This document shows positions 52,761-62,350 of a DNA stretch of 64,000 nucleotides, one piece after another. The DNA comes from an uncultured Clostridia bacterium (lineage in GTDB: Bacteria > Bacillota > Clostridia > Peptostreptococcales > Acidaminobacteraceae): NCBI GenBank assembly GCA_927417275.1, contig CAKMJV010000010.1:62001-126000 (forward strand), read 5' to 3'. The notes under the pieces were generated by a model that saw only the letters and a program-made list of their open reading frames with translations, searched no databases and was not told the DNA's origin. Within the stretch, counting starts at the first letter, position 1. Each line of letters opens with the position of its first letter. Both the position numbers and the translations under genes were made by a program.

Positions 52761-53306
52761 TTAAGGTTTATACGGTGCCATGCCCGTGTTGGCCAGTTGG
52801 TCTGCTAATTGATTTAAGGCAATTAATTCCTCAAAAGCTTCTAACGACAAATTTGCATTATTATCTTGGTTAAATTTAAGCAACCACTTCTTTACTTCTG
52901 CAGTCTTATGTACCTCTAAGTGACCTTTTATCTTGTAGAACACCACTTCAGTAAAAGATTCAACCAATTCAATAAGCGTTTCCCACAAGAGCCTATTTTC
53001 CACGGGCTCTTTTTTTGAGTTGATCCAACCATTCGTACGCCACTTATGATACCAGCCATTTTTAAAACAATTAACGACATAAGCGCTATCCGAATAAATA
53101 CTTACAGCGTAGTCTTTCCCCTTGATTAGCTTAAGGGCTTCAATAGCGGCTGTTAGTTCCATGATATTGTTTGTCGTTTGGTCTGCACCACCGCAGATTT
53201 CCTTTTGCTGGTCTTTATATTTAAGAACTGCGCCCCATCCTCCGACATTAGATGCTTGTCCATTTCCAGAACATGCGCCATCACAAAATATTACGATTTT
53301 CTTCAT
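52761..53306 (-). CDS. rnhA: ribonuclease HI with C-terminal insertion
   Basis: 181 aa, RNase H1 fold. Catalytic residues: Asp in FCDGACSGNG, Glu in NIMELTAAIEA, Asp in YSDSAYVVN and Asp in LNQLADQLA. A segment of about 30 aa between the GHLEVHK loop and the final Asp is inserted relative to E. coli RNase HI (155 aa). Degrades RNA in RNA:DNA hybrids. RBS AGAGGTGA. Confidence 0.9.
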   Translation of the reverse strand: MKKIVIFCDGACSGNGQASNVGGWGAVLKYKDQQKEICGGADQTTNNIMELTAAIEALKLIKGKDYAVSIYSDSAYVVNCFKNGWYHKWRTNGWINSKKEPVENRLLWETLIELVESFTEVVFYKIKGHLEVHKTAEVKKWLLKFNQDNNANLSLEAFEELIALNQLADQLANTGMAPYKP

Positions 53307-53367
53307 AAGTCACCTCTAGAGATATTATATCAACAGAAACGAGATTGTTCAACTTTTGTCAGAAAAT

Positions 53368-53397
53368 TTGCACAATTGCACAAAAATTTGATATGAT
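53368..53397 (+). promoter_or_regulatory. putative promoter of glnA
   Basis: TTGCAC, 18-nt spacer, TATGAT, about 40 nt before the glnA start. GCACAATTGCAC repeats overlap the -35. Confidence 0.4.
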
Positions 53398-53434
53398 AAT
53401 AATGTATCATAAACATAATAATAGGAGGCACATC

Positions 53435-54862
53435 ATGTTTAAAGATCATTTGGATGTAGTGGCGTATTGCAAAGAAAATCAAATTGAGTTTATTGATTTT
53501 AAATTATTGGATTTGGCCGGAAGATGGCATCATCTTACGATAACACCTCGACGTTTTACACAGGACACCATCGATCACGGCATAGGATTTGATGGATCCA
53601 GCTATGGTTTTCTTAGTGTAGAAAAATCTGACATGGTTTTTAAACCTGATTTAGACGCTTTTTTTATCGATCCATTTAACGACGCAAAAACTTTGGTTTT
53701 CATGACCAAAATATTTAAACTGGGTGAGTCACACTATCGATTTGAAAGTGACCCAAGATATATTTGTGAAAAAGTGGATCATTATATGCAAACACATAAG
53801 ATAGCCACTCAAGCATTATTAGGTCCAGAGTTTGAATATTATACATTTGACCATTGCCAGTATCGGGTAACGCCACAGGCAACGGGTTTTGCCATAGACA
53901 CGCATCAAGCGGGTTGGAACTCAAATCAAGCAGATAATAACCATGGCTACTTGGTGCATCATAAAGGCGGTTACCATGTGGATCGGCCCAAAGATATCAA
54001 TTTTGATATGCGCAATGAAATGGTTCGCATTTTAGAGTCATTAAACGTACCTGTAAAATATCACCATCCAGAAGTAGGCGGACCAGGTCAACAAGAAATC
54101 GAACTAGATTTTGAAAATCCTTTGATTATGGGCGATCGCTCCATGATCGTTAAATATGTCATAAAAAATACAGCAATCTTGTATAACCGAACGGCAACGT
54201 TGATGCCCAAGCCCATATTCGGAGAAGCGGGAAATGGTATGCACGTGCATATGCAATTATTTGATGGTGAAAAGCCCTTATTTTATGAGAAAGGTGGCTA
54301 TTCAGATTTAAGCGATATAGCATTATATGCCATCGGAGGTATTTTAAAACATTCGGCATCGTTAATGGCATTTACCAACCCAAGCACAAACTCATATAAG
54401 CGATTGGTTCCAGGTTACGAAGCGCCTGTGAGCATCTGTTTTGGCACTGCTAACAGAAGTTCAGTTATAAGAATCCCTGGTTATGCAACGCAACCTAATA
54501 AAAAAAGATTCGAGTTTAGACCTTCTGATGCAACTGCAAATCCATACTTGGCTTATGCAGCCCTTATGATGGCAATGTTCGATGGCATTACGCACAAAAT
54601 AGATCCCGTACAAAATGGTTATGGACCATTGGATATCAATGTTTTCAAATTAACAGAAGAAGAACGAAGCAAAATAACGGGTTTGCCGAAAAATTTGTTT
54701 GAAGTCATAAATGCCATAGAGGTCGATCATGATTATCTTTTACAAGGCAATGTTTTCACGAAAGAAATCATTACCGATCAAATGAATTATTTGAGAAAGG
54801 AAGCAATAGAAGAAAGCATTATGCCATCGGCACGTGAGTATAAAATGTATTATGACCTTTAA
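53435..54862 (+). CDS. glnA: glutamine synthetase, type I
   Basis: 475 aa from ATG at 53435 (TAGGAGG; the longer open frame has no RBS). Motifs: IGFDGSSYGFLSVEKSDM, the Glu-rich active site GPEFEYYTFD, AGNGMHVHMQLFD, NPSTNSYKRLVPGYEAPV, and RIPGYATQPNKKRFEFRPSD. Makes glutamine from glutamate and ammonia with ATP. Monocistronic between terminators. No GlnR gene adjoining. Confidence 0.95.
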   Translation: MFKDHLDVVAYCKENQIEFIDFKLLDLAGRWHHLTITPRRFTQDTIDHGIGFDGSSYGFLSVEKSDMVFKPDLDAFFIDPFNDAKTLVFMTKIFKLGESHYRFESDPRYICEKVDHYMQTHKIATQALLGPEFEYYTFDHCQYRVTPQATGFAIDTHQAGWNSNQADNNHGYLVHHKGGYHVDRPKDINFDMRNEMVRILESLNVPVKYHHPEVGGPGQQEIELDFENPLIMGDRSMIVKYVIKNTAILYNRTATLMPKPIFGEAGNGMHVHMQLFDGEKPLFYEKGGYSDLSDIALYAIGGILKHSASLMAFTNPSTNSYKRLVPGYEAPVSICFGTANRSSVIRIPGYATQPNKKRFEFRPSDATANPYLAYAALMMAMFDGITHKIDPVQNGYGPLDINVFKLTEEERSKITGLPKNLFEVINAIEVDHDYLLQGNVFTKEIITDQMNYLRKEAIEESIMPSAREYKMYYDL

Positions 54863-54868
54863 TTTGTT

Positions 54869-54921
54869 AGCATATCTTCAACATGGGACTATGGTCTTAT
54901 GCTGAAGATATGCTTTCTTTT
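54869..54921 (+). terminator. terminator after glnA
   Basis: 12-bp arms AGCATATCTTCA / TGAAGATATGCT, then TTCTTTTATT. Confidence 0.85.
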
Positions 54922-55023
54922 ATTGGCCTCTTTTTTGCATAAAACGTTGAATAATCATTGTAAACAGTGCGCGATAATGAGATAATACAGTATAACCTTG
55001 ACTTAGGTAAAAAGGACGATTAT

Positions 55024-56457
55024 ATGATAGAAAAACAAAAAAACTTAAATATATTTAACAAACTCATTCATAAAATAAGTGATACTTATAAAGAAGATGC
55101 TCATAAACTAAAAACGTTTATTTTAGATGAAATTTCTGACATGCCTTTTTTTAAAACACATCCTGATTTATATGGGATGGATGAATCAGAAGCGTGCATA
55201 TGGGCATTTCATAATAATGGCGCAGCAAAAACAGTGGTATTATTTAACCAGTATAGTAATGCGACAGATATTGAATATGATTTCCAAATAGATGAGGACT
55301 GGATTGATGCAAAGGATTGGATGATGGGACTCGCCCTACATTTGTCTGAACTACATAAGTCATCTGCTGTAAATAGAGACGTAAATTTCTTGTTTCTAAG
55401 TATACCCATTGCTGAACTGCCTGGTCAGAGTCATTCCAGAATTATGAAGCAGATTATTAGACGCATGGTAGATTTTAAGGTAAAATATGATTTGAACTAT
55501 GAAGTTGTTTTGTTATCAGAAGCTCAACCTTGGCAATCAAATGATCGGTTTGCGATTTCCACAGGATTCGCTGGTAGGATGATGCCGATTATCGCGAGTA
55601 AAGGAAAGTCTACACATGTTGATACTGCATATAAAGGACTTAATGCCATAAGCATAGCAAATGAAGTCGTAAAAGCGATTGAACTAAATACTGAAATGAG
55701 TGATGCCTTTAATAAGCGCATGACGCCACCTCCAGCTTTTATAGACTTTTATAACGTCAAATCTTCAAATGTACTGTCTACGCCGCAATATACGATTGCC
55801 ACATTTAACTGGCATTTTCTCAAGGATGATTTAAGTAAAAAATTGTGTCAGTTGAAAGAATTATGTGCTTGGTCTGTTGAAGATGCCATTAATCAATTTA
55901 ATTACTCATATAATGAATACCTAAGAAAGCAAGCACTGCCTTCATATAGAGAATGCATGCATTTTGATTTTGAAGTGGTTTTTGTAGATGAGTTGTCAAA
56001 TCATCAAATTAACTGTGCTCAAAACGATTCATCAGCAAAAATGATGGTGGAAATGATGGATGGATTTAAATGCGACCAGCCGGTAGTTTTGATTGGCATG
56101 TTGGAATCATTTTACCCAGTCGTGAGCAGTGCATCCTATTTTGAACAGACTTTAGCAGGTGTTTTTTCTGAATCTTTAACCTATAAAGAGATTCAATTAG
56201 ACATTACGCCGTATCATATGACGACATCTGGCATAAATCTTTTTAAGCATTCAGACACAAAACACGATCGCGTACTCGGTAACATGCCTCTAAAGGAAAA
56301 TGCATTATTTGATGTACTTAAAGAAAATGAAATACTGGAATTAGAAGTGTTGCATATAGGACCAAGAGCACAGCAAGAATGCAGTCGGTATAGTCGAGTA
56401 GATGCCGAAGAAATCGTACCTTATTTAATAGATGCATTGATTACTTGTATAAAATAG
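55024..56457 (+). CDS. RocB-like M20-family protein with altered metal site
   Basis: 477 aa from ATG at 55024 (AAAGGACG 8 nt upstream; the GTG-start extension to 54967 has no RBS). The middle part (ASKGKSTHVDTAYKGLNAIS, then RMTPPPAF, FYNVKSSNVLSTPQY) follows RocB, a putative peptidase of arginine/ornithine use. At the positions of the metal ligands, the first His-x-Asp region reads FNQYSNA and the Glu-Glu region reads SIPIAEL, so the two-metal site seems incomplete, although WIDAKDWMMGLALHL keeps an Asp. It may be inactive or have shifted function. No arginine genes are near. Confidence 0.7.
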   Translation: MIEKQKNLNIFNKLIHKISDTYKEDAHKLKTFILDEISDMPFFKTHPDLYGMDESEACIWAFHNNGAAKTVVLFNQYSNATDIEYDFQIDEDWIDAKDWMMGLALHLSELHKSSAVNRDVNFLFLSIPIAELPGQSHSRIMKQIIRRMVDFKVKYDLNYEVVLLSEAQPWQSNDRFAISTGFAGRMMPIIASKGKSTHVDTAYKGLNAISIANEVVKAIELNTEMSDAFNKRMTPPPAFIDFYNVKSSNVLSTPQYTIATFNWHFLKDDLSKKLCQLKELCAWSVEDAINQFNYSYNEYLRKQALPSYRECMHFDFEVVFVDELSNHQINCAQNDSSAKMMVEMMDGFKCDQPVVLIGMLESFYPVVSSASYFEQTLAGVFSESLTYKEIQLDITPYHMTTSGINLFKHSDTKHDRVLGNMPLKENALFDVLKENEILELEVLHIGPRAQQECSRYSRVDAEEIVPYLIDALITCIK

Positions 56458-56465
56458 AATTAAAC

Positions 56466-56500
56466 AAAGGCGCTAGAATGCATTAGATTCTAGCGCCTTT
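56466..56500. terminator. terminator after the RocB-like gene
   Basis: 14-bp perfect arms AAAGGCGCTAGAAT / ATTCTAGCGCCTTT; T-rich on both sides, so likely bidirectional. Confidence 0.8.
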
Positions 56501-56571
56501 ACTTGTTTATTTATTTATCCCCACTGTAAGCTATTTAAATTAACAGGATTTCAACAGGAATCCGAAAGAAT

Positions 56572-56592
56572 TGTGGATAACTCTGTGGATAG
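56572..56592 (-). promoter_or_regulatory. second DnaA-box pair
   Basis: TGTGGATAA at 56572-56580 and TGTGGATAG at 56584-56592, same orientation and the same 12-bp spacing as at 45343/45355. A weaker TGTGGGCAA follows at 56593. Confidence 0.5.
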
Positions 56593-56616
56593 TGTGGGCA
56601 AACGCATGTTTGTCCT

Positions 56617-58404
56617 TTATTGTGACAACCTATTTTCTACGATGGCTTCAAATTTTTCAACATCTTTACTTATTTGCTCTAACGATGCATTCCAAAATGA
56701 TGAAGCAGTTGGATCGATCCCCATCAAAGCGCAAACGCCTATAATATCCATTTTACCAGTAGCCCGTAACATGGCATCATATGCCGGAACAAAGGCTGCT
56801 TTATCTTTTAAATAGGTTGCATATAAACCGGTCGCAAAGAGCAGACCAAAGGCATATGGGAAATTATAAAAGTTTCTAGAAGCATAGTAATAATGTGTTT
56901 TATTGAGCCACATATATGGATGCAAAACGTTTTGGTCGAGGCCTTCACCATAAGCACGCTTTTGTGCGTTAACCATAATCTCGTTAAATTCAGCAACCGA
57001 AAGTGGATGGTCTTTCCTACGTTCAAAAACTTCAGTTTCAAAGTAATAACGCGATAAAATATCAACGACAACTTGAGTTGCACTTTGTAAACTGTTTTCT
57101 AAAATTGAGAGTTGTAAATCGTCATCCGCGTCTTCCAATACAGCATTTCTTACGATGGTTTCGCAGAAGATGGATGCAGTTTCGGCAAGTGGCATTGGAT
57201 ATGAGGTATTTAATATGCTTTCTTGTTGAATGCGGTCACCATGAAATGCATGTCCTAACTCATGAGCGATGGTTAACACGTTTTTGAGTTTGCCAGTGAA
57301 GTTTAAGAGCACTCTGCTTTGACCAATACTTGGCAAATTAGAACAAAAAGCACCACCAACTTTTCCTTGTGCAGGTTCGAAATCTATCCAATTTTCATCA
57401 AAACATTTTGTTGCAAAATTGGCTAAGTCGTTGCTAAAATTACCAAAGTATTTAACGATAAAAGTTTGTGCTTCTTCTATACTAAAATCGCGATCTACTT
57501 TAGCAACTGGCGCAAAGACATCATAGAAAGGCATGCCCGAGGCGTGGCCAAGTAGTTTGCCTTTCGCCAACAGATAGCGTCTAAAAACAGGTAAGTAGTT
57601 TTCCATAGATTCTAACATCGCGTCCAATGTGTCTTGCGTCATGCGTGCTTCGTACAACGTTTGTTCAAGTGGACTATTAAACCCTCTTAGCGCACTAAGC
57701 GTAAGGACTTCACCTTTTATGCTATTAAGTGCAGAAGCAGATATCTCAGCATGTTTTTCATAGGCCTTAAGTTCAGTCTCATAGCCTAACTTTCTCTTTA
57801 AAGGATCGGAGCTAAAAGCCAAATTTCGAATGGACATAATAGGCAGCGTTTGCATTTGGCCTTCAAGTTCCACATCAAAAGTAAGCTGTGAAGAAACTTT
57901 ACTCTGAAGAGTCTCCCAAGCGCTCGAGCCTGTAGCGTTGAGTTTTGCGATTAAGTTTTCTTCCTCTGCAGAAAGCATGTACTGAGTGGATGCTTTCATT
58001 TCTTCTAAATAAAAGCGATGTGCCTGAATTAAGTCGGATGATTTACCTAAATCATCCATAGAAGATGCCGATTTGAGCCATGATTTAAAAGCAACTTTAG
58101 CAGGGGTTAAGTCGCTCATCACCTTTTGAACTTTACTTTTTAGCGTCAATGCATCTTGAGACGATGAGTTTGTGGCAAAAGTAAGATGTCCAAAAGCTGC
58201 CAATTTTCTGAGGCGCTTTGTGTCTTCTATTTGATGTGTTAAATAGTTTTCTATGCTTTCGATTTCACGATCATAGTTTTGAAAATGTGTGATCATTAAT
58301 GCGTTATACTTGTCTTTTAAAGACTCACATTGAGCCAAATCACTTAAGTAGTTTGGGTCATTAAAGCCTAAATAGAGTGCATCTAAATTCCAAGAACGCT
58401 TCAT
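56617..58404 (-). CDS. pepF: oligoendopeptidase F (M3 family), copy 2
   Basis: 595 aa. Zinc site AHELGHAFHGDRIQ (HExxH, about 382-395) with the third ligand in LAETASIFCET (about 411). Hallmarks: LGFNDPNYLSDL start, GGAFCSNLPSIGQSRVLLNF, and YYASRNFYNFPYAFGLLFATGLY. Cleaves short peptides in the cytosol, presumably after Opp import. It overlaps the stop of the upstream paralogue by 4 bp (ATGA) and has GGAGG. Confidence 0.94.
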   Translation of the reverse strand: MKRSWNLDALYLGFNDPNYLSDLAQCESLKDKYNALMITHFQNYDREIESIENYLTHQIEDTKRLRKLAAFGHLTFATNSSSQDALTLKSKVQKVMSDLTPAKVAFKSWLKSASSMDDLGKSSDLIQAHRFYLEEMKASTQYMLSAEEENLIAKLNATGSSAWETLQSKVSSQLTFDVELEGQMQTLPIMSIRNLAFSSDPLKRKLGYETELKAYEKHAEISASALNSIKGEVLTLSALRGFNSPLEQTLYEARMTQDTLDAMLESMENYLPVFRRYLLAKGKLLGHASGMPFYDVFAPVAKVDRDFSIEEAQTFIVKYFGNFSNDLANFATKCFDENWIDFEPAQGKVGGAFCSNLPSIGQSRVLLNFTGKLKNVLTIAHELGHAFHGDRIQQESILNTSYPMPLAETASIFCETIVRNAVLEDADDDLQLSILENSLQSATQVVVDILSRYYFETEVFERRKDHPLSVAEFNEIMVNAQKRAYGEGLDQNVLHPYMWLNKTHYYYASRNFYNFPYAFGLLFATGLYATYLKDKAAFVPAYDAMLRATGKMDIIGVCALMGIDPTASSFWNASLEQISKDVEKFEAIVENRLSQ

Positions 58405-60167
58405 GAGAGACCTCCTGCAAGTTTCACAAACTGTTCAATATCTCTTTGAATAATTTGGAGTGAAGTACGCCAAAAATCAACAGATTCAACATCGATATCC
58501 ATGATTTTACAAACATCTATGACGCTCATTTTGCCAGAGGCGGCTAAAAGCATATCGTATTTTTCGATAAAGAATTCTGGGGCTGCAAGGTATTTTGCAT
58601 AAAGGCCCTTTGCGAAAAGCAACCCAAAAGCGTATGGGAAGTTATAAAAGTTTAATCCAGCAGAATAGTAATGTGGTTTTATTAACCACATATACGGATG
58701 TAACGTATTTGAATCTAGTCCGTTTCCATATGCTTGCTTTTGAGCATCTAGCATAATTGAGTTGAGTTCATCTACTGACAGTGGATGATCTTCTCTTGTA
58801 GAGAATAAATTCGATTCAAAAATATAACGTGAATAAATATCGCAAATGACTTGTGTAGCGTCTTGTAAGGCATTCTCGATCAGGGTAATTGATTCTTCGG
58901 GAGAAGCGATTTTTAAAGCAGCATTATTTACGATGGTTTCACAGAATGTAGAAGCAGTTTCTGCTAGTGGCATAGGATAATTAATGTTGAGACTTCTTTC
59001 ATCGTTTGTGCAAATGGCATGATAACCATGACCAAGCTCGTGAGCCATGGTGATAACATCACTTAAGTTGCCAGTATAGTTAAGCAAAACTCTGAACTCG
59101 CCAATAGGGTGTAAGGAAGCGCAAAAAGCGCCACTGACTTTGCCTTCTTTAGGCGCAACATCAATCCAGCCTTTTTCAATCGCTGTTTGTGCGACGTCAG
59201 CAAGTTTATCTGAGAAGGCTTTAAAATTATCTATGATAAAATCACAGCCTTCTTCATAAGTGAATTTTTTTGAGGCACTGCCAACAGGTGCAAATAGATC
59301 ATAAAATGGCAGACCTTCTTGATGACCCAAAAGTTGACCTTTTGTTTTTAAATAGTTATGAAAGTGTGGCAAAGATTCTTTGATGGCTGACATCATGGCA
59401 TCTAAAGTCTTCTCAGTCATGCGTGAAGATTCAAGTGTCATATGAAGTGGTGATGCATACCCCCTGAGTGCGCTCATGGTTAGTACTTCACCTTTTATAC
59501 CATTTAGTGCCATCGCAACGGATTCATCGATCTTCTTATAAGCGCTTAGTTCCGCTTCATAAGCAGTCTTACGAACTTCAGCAGATTGATCATTTGCTAG
59601 ATTACGTACAACGGTAATGGGCAGTTCTTTTAATACGCCTTCTTGCTCAATAGATACTTTTAAAGAGGATGTCAATTTGCTCTGTAATGTGCTCCAAGCT
59701 TTTGAACCCGTAATCGAGAGTTTTGAAGCAAGGATTTCTTCTTTTTCAGAAAGCATATGTGAAGCACTTAACTGATCTTCTTTTAAAATAAAAGAAAAAG
59801 GTTTTAAGATTTCTGAACCCGAAATGAATGTTTCGATATCATCCATTTGGCTTAAAAACTGAATGTATTTTGTATGCGCTGCCGTTGCACCTGACAAAAG
59901 CGTTTGCAATTTGTTTTGTGTTTGAAGTGCAGTTTCATTACGCGTGTCGGTGCTAAAAGTTAAACTGGAATAAGCATAAAGCGTGGTGACGTTTTTCTCT
60001 ATGGCTTCTATCACTGTGTAGTAAGATTCTAATGAAGTGATGTCGCCTAAGTTTTGTGCAAGTTTGTTTAAAACCAAGATATCTTCTTCGAGCTGTTTCA
60101 TATCATTTTTAAAAGACTCTGATTCAAAGCTGGAATAAAGCGATTCCAGTGACCAATTGAGTATCAT
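58401..60167 (-). CDS. pepF: oligoendopeptidase F (M3 family), copy 1
   Basis: 588 aa. Zinc site AHELGHGYHAICT (about 377-389), third ligand region LAETASTFCET. It begins MILNWSLESLYSSFESE, similar to copy 2, and shares GAFCASLHPIGEFRVLLNYTG and GLNFYNFPYAFGLLFAKGLY; the two paralogues probably arose by tandem duplication and diverged. First gene of a two-gene operon, with GGAGG before the ATG. Confidence 0.95.
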   Translation of the reverse strand: MILNWSLESLYSSFESESFKNDMKQLEEDILVLNKLAQNLGDITSLESYYTVIEAIEKNVTTLYAYSSLTFSTDTRNETALQTQNKLQTLLSGATAAHTKYIQFLSQMDDIETFISGSEILKPFSFILKEDQLSASHMLSEKEEILASKLSITGSKAWSTLQSKLTSSLKVSIEQEGVLKELPITVVRNLANDQSAEVRKTAYEAELSAYKKIDESVAMALNGIKGEVLTMSALRGYASPLHMTLESSRMTEKTLDAMMSAIKESLPHFHNYLKTKGQLLGHQEGLPFYDLFAPVGSASKKFTYEEGCDFIIDNFKAFSDKLADVAQTAIEKGWIDVAPKEGKVSGAFCASLHPIGEFRVLLNYTGNLSDVITMAHELGHGYHAICTNDERSLNINYPMPLAETASTFCETIVNNAALKIASPEESITLIENALQDATQVICDIYSRYIFESNLFSTREDHPLSVDELNSIMLDAQKQAYGNGLDSNTLHPYMWLIKPHYYSAGLNFYNFPYAFGLLFAKGLYAKYLAAPEFFIEKYDMLLAASGKMSVIDVCKIMDIDVESVDFWRTSLQIIQRDIEQFVKLAGGLS

Positions 60168-60238
60168 ATTATACCTCCATAGTATTTAGATTAACGAACT
60201 AATAATTAATTATACCATATAAAATAATTTATATAACT

Positions 60239-60266
60239 AAAAAAGACGCAATATTGCGTCTTTTTT
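60239..60266. terminator. bidirectional terminator
   Basis: 28-bp perfect palindrome centred on GACGCAATATTGCGTC with six A before and six T after. It ends the diguanylate cyclase gene (60273 stop) before the pepF promoter. Confidence 0.85.
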
Positions 60267-60272
60267 GAATAT

Positions 60273-61709
60273 TTAAAAAGTTATCAAGCGTTCTATGATT
60301 TCAGGATGTTCCTGTTTATACTTTTCTTTAAATTTATACATGCGAATATCGGCGATTTTTATCAAAATATCGTAAATCATCGAGTCATCAGGTGAAGCGG
60401 ATATGCCGTAACTAAAACTTACAGGGAGTTCGTACCCGCCATGTTCTAGTGTTAAATGCTCGATGGATTGATAAACACGACTCATTTTTTCTTCGGCGTG
60501 TTCACGTGAGATGTTTCTGAGTAATATTACGAACTCATCGCCACCAATTCTAGAAAAAACATCTGTGTCTCTGATATGCTCCAGAATGGACTGAGAAAAC
60601 ACTTTTAATATTAAATCACCCGCATTGTGACCATAGGTGTCATTAATAATTTTTAGATAATTAAGGTCACATAACACCAACGCGTAAGCTTCCATATTTT
60701 CAAGTGAATAATCTCGGTGCGCGGAAAACACTTTTTCGAAATAGTTTCGATTAAAAGCACCTGTTAGTTTATCAAATTTAGACATGTTTACGGTCTCATC
60801 TACAAGGTATTTGTTTTTAAGCGCTAAAGCGATTTGAGATGAGAAGAAATGGATGAGTTGTTTGTCATTTTCATCGAAGGCATCGTCATTTTCACTGTCT
60901 ACATTTAATATGGCAATCACTTGATTGTCTATGATTATGGGCGAAGAAAGCGCTTCTTTTATGATGAGACCTCCCGCTTTCTCGATGGCTTGGTTGCTTT
61001 CTATATCGAGTAGTTCAAAGTCAAACTCTCTTACATTTTTTATGAGTTTCGGTTCATTGTAATCACCTTGAGCATTTTTATATAAGAAGGTTTCTTCAAA
61101 ACTCAATGTCACTTTTTGAAGCTCACTTAAATCATAACCAACACAGGCTTGAAATTCGTAACGTTCGCTGGCCGAGTTATAAAGTAAAAAACTACCTTTT
61201 GATGCATTTGCGATGACATCTATCGCAGAAGAGAGTATAATTGAATAGTAATCTTTTGAGTTGTTTAAATCTACAAAAAGATGACTCACTTTGAGTATCG
61301 TGTCTAAAGTATGGCTTTTAATGAAGTTTGAACGTTCAAGTTTTGATAGTTGATCTTGAATCTGCGCTTGCTTTTGCAGGGCATCTCTAAAGCGTTCATC
61401 GTAGTCTTGAGACAGTTGATTGAGTATCTTAAATTTCTTAAAGAGAGAATTCAAGTGCTTCTCATTTGGTTTTTCAAAAGGGATCACACTATATTTTTCT
61501 ATGTTATTGATGCTTCTAGTAACGATGTTTAACAGTTTTCCATGGACGAGATAAATCCATGTAAAACATGTAAAAAGAACAAGATAAACGACGAACGAAT
61601 CCGCGAAATGAATAGACTTTCCCAACCAACTAATACTTAGAGTCATAAGAGCGGTGACGAAAGCGATCATTAATATTGCATTTGTTTTTCTTAAGTTTGG
61701 TCGATTCAT
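60273..61709 (-). CDS. membrane GAF-GGDEF protein (putative diguanylate cyclase)
   Basis: 478 aa. Two N-terminal TM segments (about 12-28 and 35-53), a coiled coil (about 90-130), GAF domain (about 135-300), and GGDEF domain (about 310-475). FDKLTGAFNRNYFEKVF and SRIGGDEFVILLRN carry the active-site signature; no RxxD inhibitory site is evident just before it. It should make cyclic-di-GMP, sensing a signal by GAF. Single gene. RBS AAAGGAG. Confidence 0.92.
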   Translation of the reverse strand: MNRPNLRKTNAILMIAFVTALMTLSISWLGKSIHFADSFVVYLVLFTCFTWIYLVHGKLLNIVTRSINNIEKYSVIPFEKPNEKHLNSLFKKFKILNQLSQDYDERFRDALQKQAQIQDQLSKLERSNFIKSHTLDTILKVSHLFVDLNNSKDYYSIILSSAIDVIANASKGSFLLYNSASERYEFQACVGYDLSELQKVTLSFEETFLYKNAQGDYNEPKLIKNVREFDFELLDIESNQAIEKAGGLIIKEALSSPIIIDNQVIAILNVDSENDDAFDENDKQLIHFFSSQIALALKNKYLVDETVNMSKFDKLTGAFNRNYFEKVFSAHRDYSLENMEAYALVLCDLNYLKIINDTYGHNAGDLILKVFSQSILEHIRDTDVFSRIGGDEFVILLRNISREHAEEKMSRVYQSIEHLTLEHGGYELPVSFSYGISASPDDSMIYDILIKIADIRMYKFKEKYKQEHPEIIERLITF

Positions 61710-61863
61710 CGGTTTCTCCTTTCTCGTGAATGGTCAATTGTTCTTTTCTTAAGTGTGACTTAAGGTTTTCTTAATAATTGTGGGATATAACTAATGTATA
61801 AGATATGAGTTTATTATACATTAAAATTAATGTTAAATAAACAATCGACGTAAGGAGGAGACT

Positions 61864-62316
61864 ATGAATTCTGAAATGTTATCTATTATCTGGGCAATTC
61901 TCATCGTATTTTTCACAGTGGTTGAAGCTTTTACTTTAGGATTAACGTCCATCTGGTTTGCAGTGGGTTCACTCGCGGCGCTTATTGCATCGGCTCTCGG
62001 TTTAGGCTTAGTTGTACAAGTTTTTGCCTTTATTATCGTAGCAGTAGTGTTGTTGGTATATACCCGTCCATTGGCAAGAAAAATATTTAAAATAGGACAG
62101 AATAAAACGAATATAGACGCATTAATTGGTAAAACGGGATTTGTTATCAAATCCATAACACCTACTGAAGTAGGACAAGTTAAACTAAATGGTCAAATAT
62201 GGACGGCGAAAGGACCTGAACATGAAACGATAGAATTGGGTCTTGAGGTTGAAGTGTTGGCTATTGAAGGTGTAAAACTAATCGTCAAAAAACACATCAT
62301 TGAAGAGACTGTTTAA
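61864..62316 (+). CDS. NfeD family membrane protein
   Basis: 150 aa. Three TM segments (about 5-27, 30-52, 50-70) and a C-terminal OB-fold (GKTGFVIKSITPTEVGQVKLNGQIWTA begins near 93). NfeD-type proteins partner with SPFH proteins; the SPFH gene follows 34 nt later. RBS AAGGAGG. Likely in membrane microdomains or protein quality control. Confidence 0.92.
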   Translation: MNSEMLSIIWAILIVFFTVVEAFTLGLTSIWFAVGSLAALIASALGLGLVVQVFAFIIVAVVLLVYTRPLARKIFKIGQNKTNIDALIGKTGFVIKSITPTEVGQVKLNGQIWTAKGPEHETIELGLEVEVLAIEGVKLIVKKHIIEETV

Positions 62317-62350
62317 ACAGTTTCCATAACATTAAAATTAGGAGGTTTTT

